Assembly: GCF_003148745.1 (NCBI RefSeq)
Contig: NZ_QGGU01000006.1
Coordinates: 62,001 to 126,000 of the forward strand
Length of the DNA stretch: 64,000 nucleotides
DNA from: Pleionea mediterranea
GTDB taxonomy: Bacteria; Pseudomonadota; Gammaproteobacteria; Enterobacterales; Kangiellaceae
Direction of reading: 5' to 3'
In this document: piece by piece, positions 41,496 through 51,033 of the stretch
Layout: each line of letters begins with the position of its first letter
How positions within the stretch are numbered: position 1 is the stretch's first letter
Made by a program: the position numbers and the translations under genes
The notes under the pieces: model-generated
Told to the model about the DNA's origin: nothing
What the model saw: the letters and a program-made list of their open reading frames with translations, nothing else
Databases searched by the model: none

Positions 41496-42299
41496 ATGAG
41501 CAAGACCATACTGATTACAGGTTCCACCGATGGAATCGGGCTAGAAACCGCAAAGTCGCTACTCAAGCAAGGGCACCGGGTGCTCGTGCACGGACGCAAT
41601 CCGGAAAAAACCAGAAGGGTGGGAAAAGAACTGGAAGCTCTAGCTTCGGCTGAGCAAATCGAGCTTTTCACCGCTGATTTGTCGATATTGTCTGAAGTTA
41701 ATCAACTAGCAGAAGATATTAAGCAGCGCGTTGGTAGCCTGGACGTTTTGATAAACAACGCAGGCATATTTAAGACAGATAATAAAGTGGTATCCAACGG
41801 CATCGATGTCCGCTTTATGGTTAATACAATTGCTCCGTGGGTTTTAACGCGAGCGTTGATGGATCTGCTTTCCACAGACGCAAGAATCATCAATTTGTCC
41901 TCCGCCGCTCAGGCCACGCCAAATCTTGCGGCTATACGGGGGGAAGAATCTATATCGGATGATCTTGAAGCTTATGCACAAAGTAAATTAGCGCTCACAA
42001 TGTGGTCGATGGAGCCGGCAGCCATCGAGCTGTCGTCCCATCAGTCGATTGTTGCGGTTAACCCGGGATCCATGTTGGGCAGTAAAATGGTTAAGGAGGG
42101 GTTTGGTACAGAAGGCAAAGATATTGGCATTGGCGTGCGAATTCTTCAGCACCTTGCTGTTGAAGCCGGAGCAATCCGATCCGGGCAATATTTTGACAAT
42201 GACGTTGGTGATTACGCCAGTCCACACCCTGAGGCGGAGAACCCCGAGCAGCGTTTAGCGATGCTATCCGCCATTAACTTTGTAGCAAGCAAAGCTTGA
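41496..42299 (+). CDS. Short-chain dehydrogenase/reductase (SDR)
   Basis: A 267-residue Rossmann enzyme with TGSTDGIG (cofactor), NNAG, the active-site Ser in INLSSAAQ and YAQSK (Tyr and Lys). The N-terminal VHGRNPEKTRRV suggests NADP preference (Arg after the second strand). The overall order resembles the retinol-dehydrogenase-like group. The substrate is unknown. It probably shares a transcript with the quinone oxidoreductase gene 94 bp upstream. It converges with hexR. Confidence 0.86.
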   Translation: MSKTILITGSTDGIGLETAKSLLKQGHRVLVHGRNPEKTRRVGKELEALASAEQIELFTADLSILSEVNQLAEDIKQRVGSLDVLINNAGIFKTDNKVVSNGIDVRFMVNTIAPWVLTRALMDLLSTDARIINLSSAAQATPNLAAIRGEESISDDLEAYAQSKLALTMWSMEPAAIELSSHQSIVAVNPGSMLGSKMVKEGFGTEGKDIGIGVRILQHLAVEAGAIRSGQYFDNDVGDYASPHPEAENPEQRLAMLSAINFVASKA

Positions 42300-42348
42300 G
42301 TAGTTTACAAACAAGCGACTCAATAAGACGTGCACATGGAAATAAACT

Positions 42349-43197
42349 TTACTCTTTTGGCAGTCGGGTTTCTTTTAACGACTCTTTGATCCGCTTAAGG
42401 TGTTCCTGAAACACAGGGCCTCGTCTTAACATGACGCCTGTGGCAAGAATGTCGGTAATGGTTAGGTGAATAATTCGTGACGTCATGGGCGTGTAAATAT
42501 CGGTATCTTCCTGATCGCCCGGAACTTCAACGACCAGGTGACAAATATTAGCCAGTGGCGAATCTGCGCTGGTGATGCCGATCACCTGTGCGCCAGATTG
42601 TGAGGCCATTTGCGCGGCTTCTATCAGTGGAATGGTTCGTCCTGTGTAGGAATAAAGAACAAGAACATCGCCGGTTTGTGAAGCGGCTGCTGCCATGCGT
42701 TGTTTTAAAACATCGTCGTAAGCGATGGTTGGTGTGCCCAGACGAAAGAAGCGGTTTTCTGCATCTAATGCAACGGCACCGGAGCTGCCCAGTCCGTAAA
42801 ACAGAATCCGTTTGGCCTGAGCCAGAGCGTCAACAACTCGGCTGACCGCGGTGGTATCAACCATTTTACGGGCTTCACTTAAGGACATCATGGTGGCATC
42901 AAACAGCTTATTGGTGAACTCTTCGGTGCTGTCGTCCAATGAAACATTACCCGTAAAGTAAGGGGTTCCTGTGGCCAGGCTTTGCGCCAGTTGCAGTTTA
43001 AAATCAGGAAAGCCCTTACAATTCATGGAGCGGCAAAACCGGTTAACGGTAGGCTCACTAACGGCGGCGGCTTTTGCCAGAGCGGCAATGCTCGACTGAT
43101 AGGCTTTTTGAGGATCCACCAGCACTTCCTGTGCGACCTTTTTTTCTGATTTGCTGAGCGTTTGTAGAGCTTCTTCAATGCGATTAATGAGTTTCAT
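42349..43197 (-). CDS. hexR: HexR, RpiR-family regulator of sugar catabolism
   Basis: The 282-residue protein has an N-terminal RpiR helix-turn-helix (residues 1-77, SIAALAKAAAVSEPTVNRFCRSMNCKGFPDFKLQLAQSL) and a SIS domain (about 125-260, ILFYGLGSSGAVALDAENRFFRLG). HexR responds to 2-keto-3-deoxy-6-phosphogluconate, the Entner-Doudoroff intermediate. It is divergent from zwf. One perfect and two imperfect HexR palindromes lie in the 250 bp between them and another lies before gap, so autoregulation and control of the whole block are expected. Confidence 0.94.
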   Translation of the reverse strand: MKLINRIEEALQTLSKSEKKVAQEVLVDPQKAYQSSIAALAKAAAVSEPTVNRFCRSMNCKGFPDFKLQLAQSLATGTPYFTGNVSLDDSTEEFTNKLFDATMMSLSEARKMVDTTAVSRVVDALAQAKRILFYGLGSSGAVALDAENRFFRLGTPTIAYDDVLKQRMAAAASQTGDVLVLYSYTGRTIPLIEAAQMASQSGAQVIGITSADSPLANICHLVVEVPGDQEDTDIYTPMTSRIIHLTITDILATGVMLRRGPVFQEHLKRIKESLKETRLPKE

Positions 43198-43271
43198 GGC
43201 GTAACCTGACCTGATTTTGTGGCAAAACTATAGCAATTTTAACGGTTTATCGAAAGAGAGTTTCATTTTTT

Positions 43272-43286
43272 TGTAATTTTTTACCA
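43272..43286. promoter_or_regulatory. Imperfect HexR site near the hexR start
   Basis: TGTAATTTTTTACCA keeps TGTAAT and TTAC.A of the consensus. It is 75 bp upstream of the hexR start codon. Confidence 0.4.
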
Positions 43287-43301
43287 TAACTGCACTGCAA
43301 A

Positions 43302-43316
43302 TGTAATTAAATTACA
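43302..43316. promoter_or_regulatory. Perfect HexR operator
   Basis: TGTAATTAAATTACA is an exact inverted repeat and identical to the published gammaproteobacterial HexR consensus as I know it. It lies midway between hexR and zwf. Confidence 0.9.
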
Positions 43317-43377
43317 TGTTGAAAGCTTTAATAGGGTTAATGCAAACGTATTTATTGGATTTTTCCGGTTAAAGTCG

Positions 43378-43405
43378 TTGTTATTATACAGTATGTTCGT
43401 ATAAT
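43378..43405 (+). promoter_or_regulatory. Putative zwf promoter
   Basis: TTGTTA and TATAAT with a 16-base spacer give a sigma-70 type promoter starting about 35 bp before the zwf ATG. HexR sites lie both upstream and immediately downstream of it. Confidence 0.6.
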
Positions 43406-43428
43406 GGTAGGCACAGTCCTTTATTTTA

Positions 43429-43443
43429 TGTAATAAAATTTCA
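43429..43443. promoter_or_regulatory. Imperfect HexR site just before the zwf start
   Basis: TGTAATAAAATTTCA differs from the gap site only at the end. It ends 4 bp before the zwf ATG, so HexR bound here would block the leader. No Shine-Dalgarno sequence fits in between. Confidence 0.55.
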
Positions 43444-43447
43444 AAAT

Positions 43448-44941
43448 ATGACATTTTCGATCAATGAGAAAGCGTGCAATCTGATTTTATTTGGCGGTAA
43501 TGGCGATTTATCCTATCGAAAGCTGCTGCCTGCCTTGTTTAATCTCGAGCGCAAAGAGATGCTGCACGATGATCTTAATATTATTGGTTGCTCCAGAACC
43601 GAACTGTCGGATGAGGTGTTTCAAAGTGAAGCGCTTGAAGGACTCAAAGAAAACGCCACGTCTAATCCGGACGAGTCCCCGGAAATCACACAACGCTTTT
43701 TAAATCGACTGTCGTTTTTATCGGTGGATGCCAGTGATACCAATGATTTTCAGCAATTAAAGCAGCATCTATCTTCATTAAAAGGCAATGGCTGTCATAT
43801 TTATTATCTGGCAACGCCTCCGGGTTTATTTGTGCCTATTTGCCAGCACCTCGAAGCTGTCGGTTTGGTGAATGATAAATCGCGACTGATCATTGAAAAG
43901 CCTATTGGTTATAACCTTGACTCTTCCATTGAAATAAACGATCAGGTTGCGGCAGTCTTCGCGGAAGATAATATCTATCGCATCGATCATTATATGGGGA
44001 AGAGTGCGGTTCAAAATCTGTTGGCGCTGCGATTTGCTAATGTCATGTTTGAACCCCTGTGGAATCAAAATTACATTGATCATGTGCAGATCACCGTGTC
44101 TGAATCTGTCGGTGTCGGCAATCGAAAAAGTTTTTATGACAATGTAGGGGCATTGCGGGATATGGTGCAAAACCATTTATTGCAATTGCTTGCACTTATT
44201 GCCATGGAGCCGCCAACGCACCTTAATCCGGAAGCGTTAAAGCATGAAAAAATAAAAGTCTTTCGATCATTGCGACCGATTGAGGGCAAGCGAACCAAAT
44301 ACAATACTGTGCGTGGGCAGTACAGTGCCGGTGAACTCGATGGCGAATCATTGCCAGCTTATAATCAGGAAGGGGATAACCCTAAGCCGAGTAATACAGA
44401 ATCCTTTGTTGCTTTAAAAGTGGATATAGATAACTGGCGCTGGTCTGGTGTGCCTTTTTATTTGCGCACGGGCAAACGATTGTCGAGCCGTTATGCAGAA
44501 ATTGATATTCAATTTAAAGAAATACATCACTCGATTTTTAAATTACCCACCAAAGCCAACCGTCTTATTATTCGGTTACAGCCGAAAGACAGTATTCAAT
44601 TAATGTTGATGAATCAGGAACCTAATTTGTCCGGTGCGGTAAATCTGGTCTCGGATCCATTAAATTTAAGTTTTACCGATCAGTATGATCCTGCGGATAT
44701 TCCTAAAGGTTACGAGCGATTATTGTACGATTGTATTATTGGTGATCCCACATTATTTATGTCGCGCTATGAAGTGGAAGAAGCCTGGCGCTGGACCGAC
44801 ACCATATTAGCCGGTTGGGAAGAGTTTGATGTGCCAGTACTTTATTATCCCGCAGGCTCGATGGGTCCTGATGCCGCTGAACAGTTATTGGCAAAAGACG
44901 GCCGTAAATGGTTTAACAATAATGAGCATGAACAGGAATAA
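43448..44941 (+). CDS. zwf: Glucose-6-phosphate 1-dehydrogenase
   Basis: A 497-residue enzyme with all family segments: FGGNGDLSYRKLLPALFNL (coenzyme site; most homologues have GxSGDL), RLIIEKPIGYNL, the catalytic RIDHYMGKSAVQNLLALRFAN and the beta-alpha domain with YLRTGKRL. It oxidises glucose 6-phosphate to 6-phosphogluconolactone and makes NADPH. It is first in the zwf-pgl-edd-glk-eda operon. The start has almost no ribosome-binding sequence because a HexR-like box occupies the position. Confidence 0.95.
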   Translation: MTFSINEKACNLILFGGNGDLSYRKLLPALFNLERKEMLHDDLNIIGCSRTELSDEVFQSEALEGLKENATSNPDESPEITQRFLNRLSFLSVDASDTNDFQQLKQHLSSLKGNGCHIYYLATPPGLFVPICQHLEAVGLVNDKSRLIIEKPIGYNLDSSIEINDQVAAVFAEDNIYRIDHYMGKSAVQNLLALRFANVMFEPLWNQNYIDHVQITVSESVGVGNRKSFYDNVGALRDMVQNHLLQLLALIAMEPPTHLNPEALKHEKIKVFRSLRPIEGKRTKYNTVRGQYSAGELDGESLPAYNQEGDNPKPSNTESFVALKVDIDNWRWSGVPFYLRTGKRLSSRYAEIDIQFKEIHHSIFKLPTKANRLIIRLQPKDSIQLMLMNQEPNLSGAVNLVSDPLNLSFTDQYDPADIPKGYERLLYDCIIGDPTLFMSRYEVEEAWRWTDTILAGWEEFDVPVLYYPAGSMGPDAAEQLLAKDGRKWFNNNEHEQE

Positions 44942-44999
44942 ATTTACTATATAAGCGATTAGGCTATTAGCAAATAGCGAATTAATACAGGCAGTGAGT

Positions 45000-45713
45000 A
45001 TGACAGTCGAAATTTCTGGTTTACATTATTTTGATAGCCGAGAAGAAGCGAATGAGGCATTGGCAAAACAAATTGCCGAGCAATTAACTCTTGGTATTGA
45101 ATCAAAAGGGTTAGCCTCTTTATGGTGCAGCGGAGGTTCTACACCAACCGCATTGTACCAAACGCTCGCACGTTCCAATCAAGTGGCGTGGGAAAATGTT
45201 TTAATATCGTTAGTGGATGAGCGTTGGGTACCGCCAACGGATGAAGCCAGTAATGAGCGGTTAATAAAACAAAACTTATTGACCGGAAATGTCGAGCAGG
45301 CATCTTTTGTTCCTTTTTTTCAGGTAACGCCGTCACCGGAAGACAATCAAAAACAGTTGGAAGTCGAATTAAAACATGCTGTAACCGGACCGCTGGATGT
45401 GGTTATTTTGGGAATGGGTAATGACGGTCATACCGCATCCTTATTTCCATGCGCAAAAGACACCCAACAAGCGGTTGCCAGGGAAAACTCAGATTATACA
45501 GCAGTGACTCATCCTGAAATGGCGCCGCATCCACGCTTAACCTTAACATTAAACAGGTTGTTGGCGTCTCGTAATATTTACTTGTTGTTGTTTGGCGAAG
45601 ACAAACTGAAAACCTTAAACAAGGCAGAGCAGCAGGGTGATGAATTATTAATGCCGATCCGTTATTTTTTACGCAATACATCACCTGCGTTACAAATATA
45701 TTGGGCGCCATGA
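45000..45713 (+). CDS. pgl: 6-phosphogluconolactonase
   Basis: The 237-residue SOL/DevB-type lactonase has WCSGGSTPTALYQTLA, LVDERWVPPTDEASNE, GMGNDGHTASLFP and PRLTLTL. It hydrolyses the Zwf product to 6-phosphogluconate. I start at the ATG at 45000, eight bases after CAGG; a GTG at 44994 is too close to that site. It is the second gene of the operon, 58 bp after zwf. Confidence 0.93.
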   Translation: MTVEISGLHYFDSREEANEALAKQIAEQLTLGIESKGLASLWCSGGSTPTALYQTLARSNQVAWENVLISLVDERWVPPTDEASNERLIKQNLLTGNVEQASFVPFFQVTPSPEDNQKQLEVELKHAVTGPLDVVILGMGNDGHTASLFPCAKDTQQAVARENSDYTAVTHPEMAPHPRLTLTLNRLLASRNIYLLLFGEDKLKTLNKAEQQGDELLMPIRYFLRNTSPALQIYWAP

Positions 45714-45777
45714 TTATAAGCAAATGTGTTAAAGATTAACGTTAAAAATACACCAATACATTATTTAAAGAGTTGAT

Positions 45778-47676
45778 ATGAGTACCAGTGGTAATCAAAA
45801 CATTGCATTAAATAAAACCGTGCATCAAGTGACGCAGCGAATTATTGAGCGCAGTAAACATTCACGAGCCGACTATTTAAAGCAAATGGCAAAAGCCAAA
45901 ACCGATAAGCCGAATCGCTCGGCCTTGTCCTGTGGTAACTTGGCTCATGGTTACGCCGCTTGTGGCATGCAAGAGAAACAGGTTTTAAAAGGGATGGAGT
46001 CGCCCAATATTGCCATCGTTTCGGCTTACAATGATATGTTATCGGCGCACCAGCCCTATAAAGAATACCCTGACATTATTAAAGCGGCTGTGCAGTCTAC
46101 CGGTGCAACGGCACAATTTGCCGGTGGCGTACCTGCCATGTGCGACGGTGTCACTCAGGGGCAGGATGGCATGGAGTTAAGTTTGTTCAGCAGGGACTTA
46201 ATTGCACAGGCATCGGCCATTGCTTTATCGCATAATATGTTTGATGGCGCGTTATTTTTAGGTATATGCGACAAGATTGTTCCTGGGTTGGTAATGTCTG
46301 CGTTACGATTTGGTCAGCTACCTTGCATTTTTGTGCCGGCAGGCCCCATGCACTCCGGTATTCCAAACGACGAAAAAGCGCGTGTTAGAAAATTATTTGC
46401 TGAGGGTAAAGTTGGTCGCGATAAATTGCTAGAGGCGGAAAGTCAATCTTACCATTCGGCTGGCACCTGCACATTTTATGGCACCGCCAATACCAATCAA
46501 ATGTTAATGGAAATTATGGGGCTGCATTTACCGGGTAGTTCTTTTGTTAATCCAGATGCACCCATTCGACAAAAGTTAACCGAATACGCTTCTGTTCGCG
46601 TTACACAATTAACCGCGCTTGGAAAAAATTATCGACCCATTTGCGATGTTATCGATGAGCGCTCTATTGTTAATGGCATTGCTGGATTGTTGGCTACTGG
46701 TGGCTCTACCAACCATACCCTTCATATTATTGCCATTGCAAAGGCAGCAGGCATACAGATTAATTGGGATGATTTTTCGGAGCTGTCAAAAGTTGTTCCG
46801 TTACTGGCTCGCGTTTATCCGAATGGTCAGGCCGATGTGAATCATTTTCATGCCGCCGGTGGCATGGCGTTTATTATTTCCGAGTTATTGGCTGCCGGGT
46901 TATTACACGGTGATGCGAAAGCGGTGTATGGCGACAGCATCAGTGATTATATCGATGAGCCTTTTATTGAAGCCGATAAACTGGTGTTTAAAAAGGGTGA
47001 GCATCACTCAAAGGATAAAGATGTATTAAGGCCCGTGTTAGAGCCGTTTCAATTAGAAGGCGGCCTGCAAATTTTAAAAGGTAACCTTGGTCGAAGTGTG
47101 ATTAAAACCTCTGCTGTAAAACCAGAGCATAGAATCATAGAAGCAGAGGCCAAAGTGTTTCATAGCCAACACGATCTGGCGGCGGCGTGTCAAAATAATG
47201 AAATTAATAGTGATACGGTTGCGGTTGTGCGTTTTCAAGGACCTAAAGCCATTGGTATGCCGGAGCTGCATAAGTTAACGCCTTATCTTGCCAATGTGCA
47301 AGATAAAGGATTGAACGTTGCCTTGGTGACCGATGGTCGAATGTCGGGCGCTTCGGGCAAAGTACCTGCGGCGATTCATTTGACACCAGAGGCCGTTGAC
47401 GGCGGATTAATTGCAAAGGTTCAAAATGGTGATCGTATTTTAATGAACGCCGAAACCGGTGAGCTAACCTTAATGGTCTCCGAAGAGGAATTAGCGAAGC
47501 GACCTTTGGCAACCGAAAATATCGAGCAGCATCATTTTGGAATGGGGCGAGAAATGTATCAACTCATGCGGCAAAATGTTTCAGGTGCAGAGCAGGGTGC
47601 CACTATTTTTCAGTTTAATGACACAACTGAAAAAGCGTCTCAACAAGCCTCAACAATATCAAGTAAAACACGATGA
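45778..47676 (+). CDS. edd: Phosphogluconate dehydratase (Entner-Doudoroff)
   Basis: A 632-residue IlvD/Edd-family iron-sulfur dehydratase. Landmarks are the N-terminal [63 protein letters not shown] and [18 protein letters not shown], with the cluster cysteines in place. It converts 6-phosphogluconate to 2-keto-3-deoxy-6-phosphogluconate, the HexR ligand. It lies 64 bp after pgl, and its stop overlaps the glk start by 4 bp (ATGA). Confidence 0.96.
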   Translation: MSTSGNQNIALNKTVHQVTQRIIERSKHSRADYLKQMAKAKTDKPNRSALSCGNLAHGYAACGMQEKQVLKGMESPNIAIVSAYNDMLSAHQPYKEYPDIIKAAVQSTGATAQFAGGVPAMCDGVTQGQDGMELSLFSRDLIAQASAIALSHNMFDGALFLGICDKIVPGLVMSALRFGQLPCIFVPAGPMHSGIPNDEKARVRKLFAEGKVGRDKLLEAESQSYHSAGTCTFYGTANTNQMLMEIMGLHLPGSSFVNPDAPIRQKLTEYASVRVTQLTALGKNYRPICDVIDERSIVNGIAGLLATGGSTNHTLHIIAIAKAAGIQINWDDFSELSKVVPLLARVYPNGQADVNHFHAAGGMAFIISELLAAGLLHGDAKAVYGDSISDYIDEPFIEADKLVFKKGEHHSKDKDVLRPVLEPFQLEGGLQILKGNLGRSVIKTSAVKPEHRIIEAEAKVFHSQHDLAAACQNNEINSDTVAVVRFQGPKAIGMPELHKLTPYLANVQDKGLNVALVTDGRMSGASGKVPAAIHLTPEAVDGGLIAKVQNGDRILMNAETGELTLMVSEEELAKRPLATENIEQHHFGMGREMYQLMRQNVSGAEQGATIFQFNDTTEKASQQASTISSKTR

Positions 47677-48626
47677 GTTTTCATTTGCTGGCTGATATTG
47701 GTGGCACCAACGCCCGGTTTTCGGTGGTAGAGCCGGGGACAACCGAACTTCAGCATATTCAAACCTTTCAATGTGAAAACTTTGGTTCACCGTTGCAGGC
47801 GATTAATCATTATCTGTCACAAATTTCGGTAAATATTGAACAGGCCTGTTTGGCGCTGGCATGCCCGGTTGCCAATGATGCCGTTAAACTCACCAATAAT
47901 CACTGGCAGTTTTCACAAAAGCAACTGGCGCAAAGTCTAGGAGTGAGTCGGTTAATTGCTATTAATGATTTTACCGCAGCTGCTATGGCAACCACCGTAC
48001 TGCAAGAAACCGATTTATGTCATTTAAAAAGTGGCTCGGTGTTTAACGCTCAATTGCAACGCTGCATTGTTGGCCCGGGTACCGGACTTGGTGTTGCCGC
48101 TATGCTTCCTGAAAAGCAACGCACACATGTGTTGAGTACCGAAGGTGGCCACCGAAGTTTTTCTCCAGAAAATGATATAGAAGATTATATTCTGCAGTTT
48201 TTGCGCAACGAGCTGGGCATTGTTTCATGCGAAGAACTCTTATCCGGTCGTGGTTTGGTCAATATTTATCGGGCTATATGCAGTTATCACAATAAGCCAG
48301 TGCATTATTCTGATGCCGAAGAAATTGGCAATGCGGCATTAAATGATGATGAAATAGCGCTTGTTTCTTTGAATCAGTTTTTTTCCACACTGGGCAGCAT
48401 TGCCGGAGACTTTGCTTTATCTTTAGGCGCAACTGGCGGCGTGTATATAGGCGGAGGGATTGCCCCTCGGTTTTCTGAGTTGTTATTAGCCAGTGATTTT
48501 AGACAACGTTTTGAAAATAAACTTAATTATCAAAAGTATTTAAAGAAAATACCGACGGCAATTGTTATGCACCCACAACCCGGATTGCTTGGGGCCGCTG
48601 CTTATTTAATTAATGTTCGTTTATAA
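47673..48626 (+). CDS. glk: Glucokinase, ROK-unrelated proteobacterial type
   Basis: The 317-residue glucokinase has [15 protein letters not shown] at the N-terminus, [22 protein letters not shown] and EGGHRSFSP, the Glk signature set. It phosphorylates glucose with ATP, showing that unphosphorylated glucose reaches the cytoplasm. The ATG overlaps the edd stop, so expression is coupled. No sugar transporter is encoded in the window. Confidence 0.95.
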   Translation: MSFHLLADIGGTNARFSVVEPGTTELQHIQTFQCENFGSPLQAINHYLSQISVNIEQACLALACPVANDAVKLTNNHWQFSQKQLAQSLGVSRLIAINDFTAAAMATTVLQETDLCHLKSGSVFNAQLQRCIVGPGTGLGVAAMLPEKQRTHVLSTEGGHRSFSPENDIEDYILQFLRNELGIVSCEELLSGRGLVNIYRAICSYHNKPVHYSDAEEIGNAALNDDEIALVSLNQFFSTLGSIAGDFALSLGATGGVYIGGGIAPRFSELLLASDFRQRFENKLNYQKYLKKIPTAIVMHPQPGLLGAAAYLINVRL

Positions 48627-48680
48627 ATATTTTTCGACTGATTCGTTAATCATTTTATTTTTTAACCAGAGAGATTAAAC

Positions 48681-49316
48681 GTGGTTCAACATCATCCCAT
48701 ACGTCATATTATGCAGCAGGCACCGGTGGTTCCTGTTTTGGTTATTCGCGACTTGGAAAAAGCTGTGCCTCTGGCAAAAGCGTTGGTCAATGGTGGTTTA
48801 AACGTACTGGAAATTACCTTACGCAGTGACGTTGCACTGGAGGCTATTGAGCGTATTCAAGCTGACGTACCTAATGCCATTGTTGGGGCCGGTACGGTGA
48901 CTAATGAACAGCAGTTAGCAGAGCTGGATAAACGAAATGTTGCCTTTGCGGTGAGTCCGGGATTAACGCCAAAATTACTGTCGTCTGCCGAGAGTTATAA
49001 GGTTGCTTTGTTGCCCGGTGTCGCCAACGCGTCTCAAATAATGATGGGTATGGAATACGGGTATGAAAACTTTAAGTTTTTTCCTGCCGAAGCTTCTGGT
49101 GGAATAGCGGCATTAAAATCATTTTACGGCCCCTTCAACTCACTTAGATTCTGCCCAACCGGAGGCATATCACCAAGTAATTTTAAACAGTATCTTGACC
49201 TACCGAACGTAGAGTGTGTCGGTGGTACCTGGGTTGCCCCTGATGATTTGATTGAGGCTAACAACTGGGGTGAGATTGAGCGCCTGGCGAAAGCCGCGGT
49301 AGTCGATAGTCAGTAA
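48681..49316 (+). CDS. eda: 2-dehydro-3-deoxy-6-phosphogluconate (KDPG) aldolase
   Basis: A 211-residue class I aldolase with the general-base Glu in LEITLRS, GAGTVTNEQQ and the Schiff-base Lys in NFKFFPAEASGG, then FCPTGGIS. It splits KDPG into pyruvate and glyceraldehyde 3-phosphate, the latter used by Gap. It starts with GTG, preceded by GAGAGA, and is the last gene of the operon. No clear terminator hairpin was found after it. Confidence 0.95.
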   Translation: MVQHHPIRHIMQQAPVVPVLVIRDLEKAVPLAKALVNGGLNVLEITLRSDVALEAIERIQADVPNAIVGAGTVTNEQQLAELDKRNVAFAVSPGLTPKLLSSAESYKVALLPGVANASQIMMGMEYGYENFKFFPAEASGGIAALKSFYGPFNSLRFCPTGGISPSNFKQYLDLPNVECVGGTWVAPDDLIEANNWGEIERLAKAAVVDSQ

Positions 49317-49423
49317 TAAGAACTGCCAAACCTTTTGAAGTTTTATAAAGTAAAGAGGTTAATGAGCTTTTTATTTTGATATTAATAGAAAGCAAAACTG
49401 AATTAACGTGATTTAATACGTCC

Positions 49424-49990
49424 TCAGCCAGCCTCTTCAAAATCTTCTAGTGTTAGCTCTATGTTTTCTTCTGCTGCTATGGCGTCCATCCAGAAGGGAA
49501 TGGATGGCAATTGCGTTAAACTTAAACCGGCCTTATTCACTTCAGAAAGTAAAAATTCGCAGGCTTTATTGGCCAATGAATTTTGCCCAAGTAAAGTGAG
49601 GCATCTAAGCATTCGTGTGATGCGTAACTGGTTGTGATTCGACAGGCAGCACCATTTCTGAGATTGTGTTTCAAACTGGCCAGTGCGTACGATTTCGTTT
49701 TGATGATTATGACTGAATCCCCAAAATGCAGACAGGGTATCGAATGAACGCTCCAGGTTGGCTTGAATAGTCGAGGACTGTCGTGCGTTAACAATCACTT
49801 CTGGTGTCAGCAACGGCGCTTCAGGATTAATTCGACTGGGTTCTGGCAATGGAAATAACCACTGAATAAAGTCGTGAGTATGTTCCAGTTCATCAAAGGT
49901 CATGGTCCAAATATCGATCAGCGCCCGATTCTTATGATCGGTGCCTTGTTGCTGATAAAAACTTAACCACTGCTCGCCAGTTTGCGTCAT
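49424..49990 (-). CDS. OGFr-domain (opioid growth factor receptor-like) protein
   Basis: The 188-residue protein shows the conserved OGFr N-terminal domain: FYQQQGTDHKNRALIDIWTMTFDELEHTHDFIQWLFPLPEPSRINPEAPLLT near the start, then a helical region (NQLRITRMLRCLTLLG). The bacterial proteins are cytoplasmic and of unknown function; the name comes from the vertebrate relatives and implies nothing about opioids. It is a single gene, converging with eda. Confidence 0.85.
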   Translation of the reverse strand: MTQTGEQWLSFYQQQGTDHKNRALIDIWTMTFDELEHTHDFIQWLFPLPEPSRINPEAPLLTPEVIVNARQSSTIQANLERSFDTLSAFWGFSHNHQNEIVRTGQFETQSQKWCCLSNHNQLRITRMLRCLTLLGQNSLANKACEFLLSEVNKAGLSLTQLPSIPFWMDAIAAEENIELTLEDFEEAG

Positions 49991-50133
49991 AAACCTGAAC
50001 CTGCAAATTAATTAACGATGGCAACGCAAAAATGACATTACGTTGAGTCATTTAAATTAATGGAATTAAGCCGTGAAATCGAACCTTGCAGTGACTGGCG
50101 GTATATTTTGCCGATAAGCTGCACTCTTTGTCT

Positions 50134-50162
50134 GTTTGCAACAACAAAAAGTTGTTACAAAC
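50134..50162. repeat. Inverted repeat after the papain-like hydrolase gene
   Basis: GTTTG-C-AACAAC and GTTGTT-A-CAAAC form an 11-bp stem with one mismatch and an AAAAA loop, 65 bp past the minus-strand stop at 50227. It lacks a T tract, so it is at best a weak terminator. Confidence 0.4.
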
Positions 50163-50226
50163 AAGAAACACTTCTGCGATAAACCCTTGAACAGAGATAT
50201 CCAGGCAAAGAGCGCAACAAAACAGT

Positions 50227-50964
50227 TTAAGCCAATTTGAAGTACTCGGGCTTAGCCAGTTGAGCGCCTGCCATCAATTGTTTATTGATCCGCTCTGTTT
50301 TAGCAAAAGAGCCAGGATTATAGTGGTTAGGTGGGTGTTTTTTACTTAACCAGCCCATTTTTTGATAGGTATTGGCTAACATTTGCGCGCAAAAGGCATT
50401 CAGCATACCAGCGTTGATATTCAGTTGGCCTTCAATCCAGTGCATGAACTCCTGTTTGGTTGGCGGGAAAGGCGTACCATCGTATTGATACATCACCGAC
50501 CAAAGTTGTTTTTCATCAATCTTGACACCGGATAGCCGTGCCACGGCAAAGCGATATTTTGAGCCGTCAGGTGATGGGTAAAGCTTATCGAGTGATGTTA
50601 AATAGTCCTCCAGCTTTAATAAGTGAGTGCCGGGGTGTTTTTTGTCCGATAGTTTATCAATTTGATCATCCAGCTTATCTACGGTATCGGCGGTCCAGAC
50701 GTACAACTGATGATCATCAAGTCCTTGTTGATCGTGATGAAAGCGAACAATCATTGCGGAGTGACTGAAATCTGTTCCATCAACCTGTTCAATCATTCGG
50801 CTTTCTGCTGCCGTTCCACTGCATAACAAAGCTGAACCACAAGGAATGGTTGCAGCAAGTTCTGTTAATGTTTTCAGTTTACTTTCATCGTAATCTGCGG
50901 GCGCTTTATGGTCTTTTACCGCGTCATTTTCTACCGCTGTTAATAGGTCATTTATTATGCTCAT
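50227..50964 (-). CDS. Permuted papain-like (YiiX/NlpC-P60-type) cysteine hydrolase, putative
   Basis: The 245-residue protein has the order seen in circularly permuted NlpC/P60 enzymes: ALLCSGTAA, then FSHSAMIVRF with the candidate His68, a central beta region ending YDGTPFPPTKQEF, and NAFCAQMLANTYQKMGWL with the candidate Cys192. There is no signal peptide or membrane segment. Substrates of such enzymes are amides of peptides or lipids. It follows the lipase gene by 69 bp on the same strand and is probably co-transcribed. The family call rests on the His/Cys pattern, not on strong similarity. Confidence 0.6.
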   Translation of the reverse strand: MSIINDLLTAVENDAVKDHKAPADYDESKLKTLTELAATIPCGSALLCSGTAAESRMIEQVDGTDFSHSAMIVRFHHDQQGLDDHQLYVWTADTVDKLDDQIDKLSDKKHPGTHLLKLEDYLTSLDKLYPSPDGSKYRFAVARLSGVKIDEKQLWSVMYQYDGTPFPPTKQEFMHWIEGQLNINAGMLNAFCAQMLANTYQKMGWLSKKHPPNHYNPGSFAKTERINKQLMAGAQLAKPEYFKLA

Positions 50965-51033
50965 AGTTTGATCTCTATTTTTATCCGTTAATTTATTCGT
51001 TGTTATTGTAGTGAGTGTAAAAAGAAATATGGA

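Noticed and set aside
43198-43447. A short coding leader upstream of zwf
   Set aside because: No frame with a start and ribosome site survives. The sequence is explained by HexR boxes and a promoter.
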